Origin: Megalopta genalis
Lineage: Eukaryota > Arthropoda > Insecta > Hymenoptera > Halictidae
DNA length: 64,000 nucleotides
Direction: 5' to 3'
Assembly (NCBI RefSeq): GCF_051020955.1
Contig: NW_027476547.1
Span: 124,001-188,000, forward strand
The notes beneath the pieces were generated by a model. That model was not told the origin of the DNA and did no database searches. It saw only the letters and a list, made by a program, of their open reading frames with translations. Every line of letters starts with the position of its first letter. Position 1 is the stretch's first letter. The position numbers and the translations under genes were made by a program. Shown piece by piece: positions 62,531 to 64,000 of the stretch.

Positions 62531-64000
62531 CTTGCAATATAAGTGATATAGATTCAACCTCAGGCGAAACAAACGAGTTAGCTTCAAATCCATACGAAAC
62601 AAATGATTTTTTTACAAATACTTGCGATACAAGTGATATAGCTACAAATGCAGGCGAAACAAGATACCTTCAATTCCATGCGAAACACATGATATAGCTA
62701 AAAAATTCATGCGAAACACATCTATTAGCTTCAAATTCGTGCGAGACAAATGATTTAGCTACAAATCCATGCGAAACACATTATTTAGCTGCAAATCAAT
62801 GCAATGTAGAAGGTTTAGCTCCAAATCCATGCGAAACAAAAATTTAGCATCAGAAACTTGCGATATAAGTGAAATAGTTCCAAATGCAGGGGAAACAATG
62901 GAGTTATCTTCGAATCCATGCGAAACACATGATTTAGCTGCAAATCAATGCGATGTAGAAGGTTTAACTTCAATTACATGCGCCACAAATGATTTAGCAT
63001 GAGATACTTGCGATATAAGCGATATATCTTCAAATGAAAGGGAAACAATCGAGTTAGCTCCAAGTCCATGCGAAGCACAAGTTTAAGCTGCAAATCAATG
63101 CGATGTAGACGGTTTAGCTTCAAATCCATGCGAAACAAATGATTGAGCTGCAATCACTTGGGATATAAGTGATATAGCTTCAAATGCAGACGAAACAAAC
63201 GAGTTGGCTTCAAATCCATGCGAAACACATGATTTAGCAGCAAATTCATGCGAAACAAATGATTTAGCATGAGATATTTGCGATATAAGTGAGATAGCTT
63301 CAAATGAAAGGGAAACAAACGAGTTAGCTTGAAGTCCATGCGAAACACATACTTTAACTGCTAATCATGCGATGTAGAAGGTTTAGCTTCGAATCCATGC
63401 GAAACAACTGTTTTAGCTTCAAACACTCGGGATATAAGTGATATAGCTTCAAATGCAGAGGAAACAAACGAGTTAGTTTCAAATCCATGCGAAACACAGG
63501 ATTTAGCTGCAAATCAATGCGATGTACAAGGTTTAGCTTCAAATCAATGCGAAACAAATGATTTAGCATCAGATACTTGCGGTATAAGTGATATAGTTTC
63601 AAATGCAGGAGAAACAAATGAATTAGCTCCAAGTCCATGCGAAACACATGATTCAGCTGCAAATCAATGCGGTGTAGAAGTTTTAGCTTCAAATCCATGC
63701 GAAAAAAATGATTTAGCTTCAGATACTTGCGATATAGGTGATATAGCTGCAAATGCTGACGAAACAAACAAGATAGTTTTAAATCCATGCGACATACATG
63801 ATTTAGCTTCAAATCAAAGCGATGTAGAAGGTTTAGCTTCAAATCCATGCGAAACAAATGATTTAGCTTTAAATACTTGCAATATAAGTGATATAGATTC
63901 AACCTCAGGCGAAACAAACGAGTTAGCTTCAAATCCATACGAAACAAATGATTTTTTTACAAATACTTGCGATTCAAGTGATATAGCTACAAATGCAGGC
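62450..64000 (+). repeat. Subfamily I block at the 3' end of the window
   Basis: gatgtagaaggtttagc and acttgcgatataagtgatat forms return and run off the window end. About 62,340-62,530 is repeated at 63,240-63,430 (900 bp, 6 HORs). About 62,505-62,650 is repeated at 63,855-64,000 (1,350 bp, 9 HORs). Confidence 0.75.

Larger units (their letters stand above)
1..64000 (+). repeat. Satellite array: 30-bp monomer in a 150-bp five-monomer higher-order repeat
   Basis: Every stretch of the window reads as head-to-tail copies of a 30-bp monomer with core ttagcttcaaatccatgcga, always in this orientation. Five types follow one another: (1) gaaggttta...ccatgcgaaaca, (2) aatgattta...acttgcgatata, (3) agtgatata...gcagacgaaaca, (4) aacgagtta...ccatgcgaaaca, (5) catgattta...caatgcgatgta. 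Together they make a 150-bp HOR. The type 4 start aacgag falls at 51,089, 51,239, 51,389 and 51,539, exactly 150 bp apart. Local register changes (60, 90, 120 or 210 bp) show gain or loss of whole monomers. The array runs off both ends of the window. No transposon, simple-sequence tract or unique DNA longer than about 30 bp interrupts it. A function cannot be read from the sequence. Confidence 0.97.

Noticed and set aside
10320..63000. Telomere-like tttagg strings (for example gatttaggttc)
   Set aside because: These are single-base variants of gatttagcttc inside monomers. They are never in tandem as 5-7-bp telomere units.
1..64000. CRISPR array (30-bp direct repeats)
   Set aside because: Repeats follow one another with no unique spacers, the units diverge widely, and no cas-like gene is present.
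1..64000. One giant repetitive protein gene
   Set aside because: Stops (gattga, gattaa, ccatgaga) and 29/31-bp monomers interrupt every frame. The best frame is 409 codons, and frame ends are not conserved between recent duplicates.
1..64000. Many 60-345-codon open frames on both strands as separate genes
   Set aside because: They are phases of the same 30-bp repeat. They overlap each other on both strands and contain no non-repetitive or domain-like sequence.
1..64000. tRNA, rRNA or other structured RNA genes
   Set aside because: No cloverleaf, rRNA core or similar motif was seen. All sequence is accounted for by the satellite monomers.

Overview
The whole 64-kb window is one tandem-repeat (satellite) array. 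I find no gene I can support, no RNA gene, no transposon and no CRISPR array. The unit is a 30-bp monomer with core ttagcttcaaatccatgcga. About 2,130 monomers fit the window by length (64,000/30), all on the same strand, with no inverted copy seen. Five diverged monomer types alternate in a fixed order and make a 150-bp higher-order repeat (HOR). The 5' starts of the types are gaaggttta, aatgattta, agtgatata, aacgagtta and catgattta. GC is about 36% by inspection of the monomer. An unbroken, hierarchical satellite of this size with frameshifts and stops points to a eukaryotic nuclear genome (heterochromatin, subtelomere or pericentromere). The species cannot be told from this sequence.

Layout: two subfamilies alternate. 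Subfamily I (gatgta before gaaggt, acttgcgatata or acttgggatata, agtgatatagc, gcagacga) fills about 1-24.6 kb, 26.7-28.0, 32.6-34.6, 47.6-52.4, 52.9-53.7 and 62.45-64 kb, plus short patches. Subfamily II (gaagta before gaaggc, aatggttta, acttgtgatatacatgattta) dominates about 24.7-26.7, 28.0-29.9, 30.4-32.6, 34.6-47.6 (with type I patches) and 53.7-62.4 kb.

Larger duplications sit on top of the HOR. They include a 2,553-bp tandem pair (1.9-7.0 kb), a repeat spaced 2,045 bp (8.9-12.4 kb), three copies of a ~1-kb block (14.7, 18.5 and 20.6 kb), and a 4.08-kb direct tandem duplication (33.8-41.9 kb) with a third partial copy at 45.0-47.9 kb. There are also four copies of a 450-bp unit (47.9-49.7 kb), a 1,050-bp pair (50.4-52.4 kb) and a ~1,200-bp pair (57.8-60.1 kb). 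Where paralogous copies differ by a gap, the gap is close to a multiple of 30 bp (60, 210, 300, 690). That is the mark of unequal exchange or slippage in monomer register.

Coding question: 30 is a multiple of 3, so three of the six frames stay open for long stretches (one forward, two reverse). The longest open frame is 409 codons. All are broken by recurrent stops and by 29- and 31-bp monomers, so I treat them as products of the repeat. The forward frame (a decapeptide like NELASNPCET) does show conservative differences between monomer types, so descent from a coding repeat is possible but unproven. The only clearly non-repeat sequence I found is a ~28-bp A-rich patch near 16,241-16,268.
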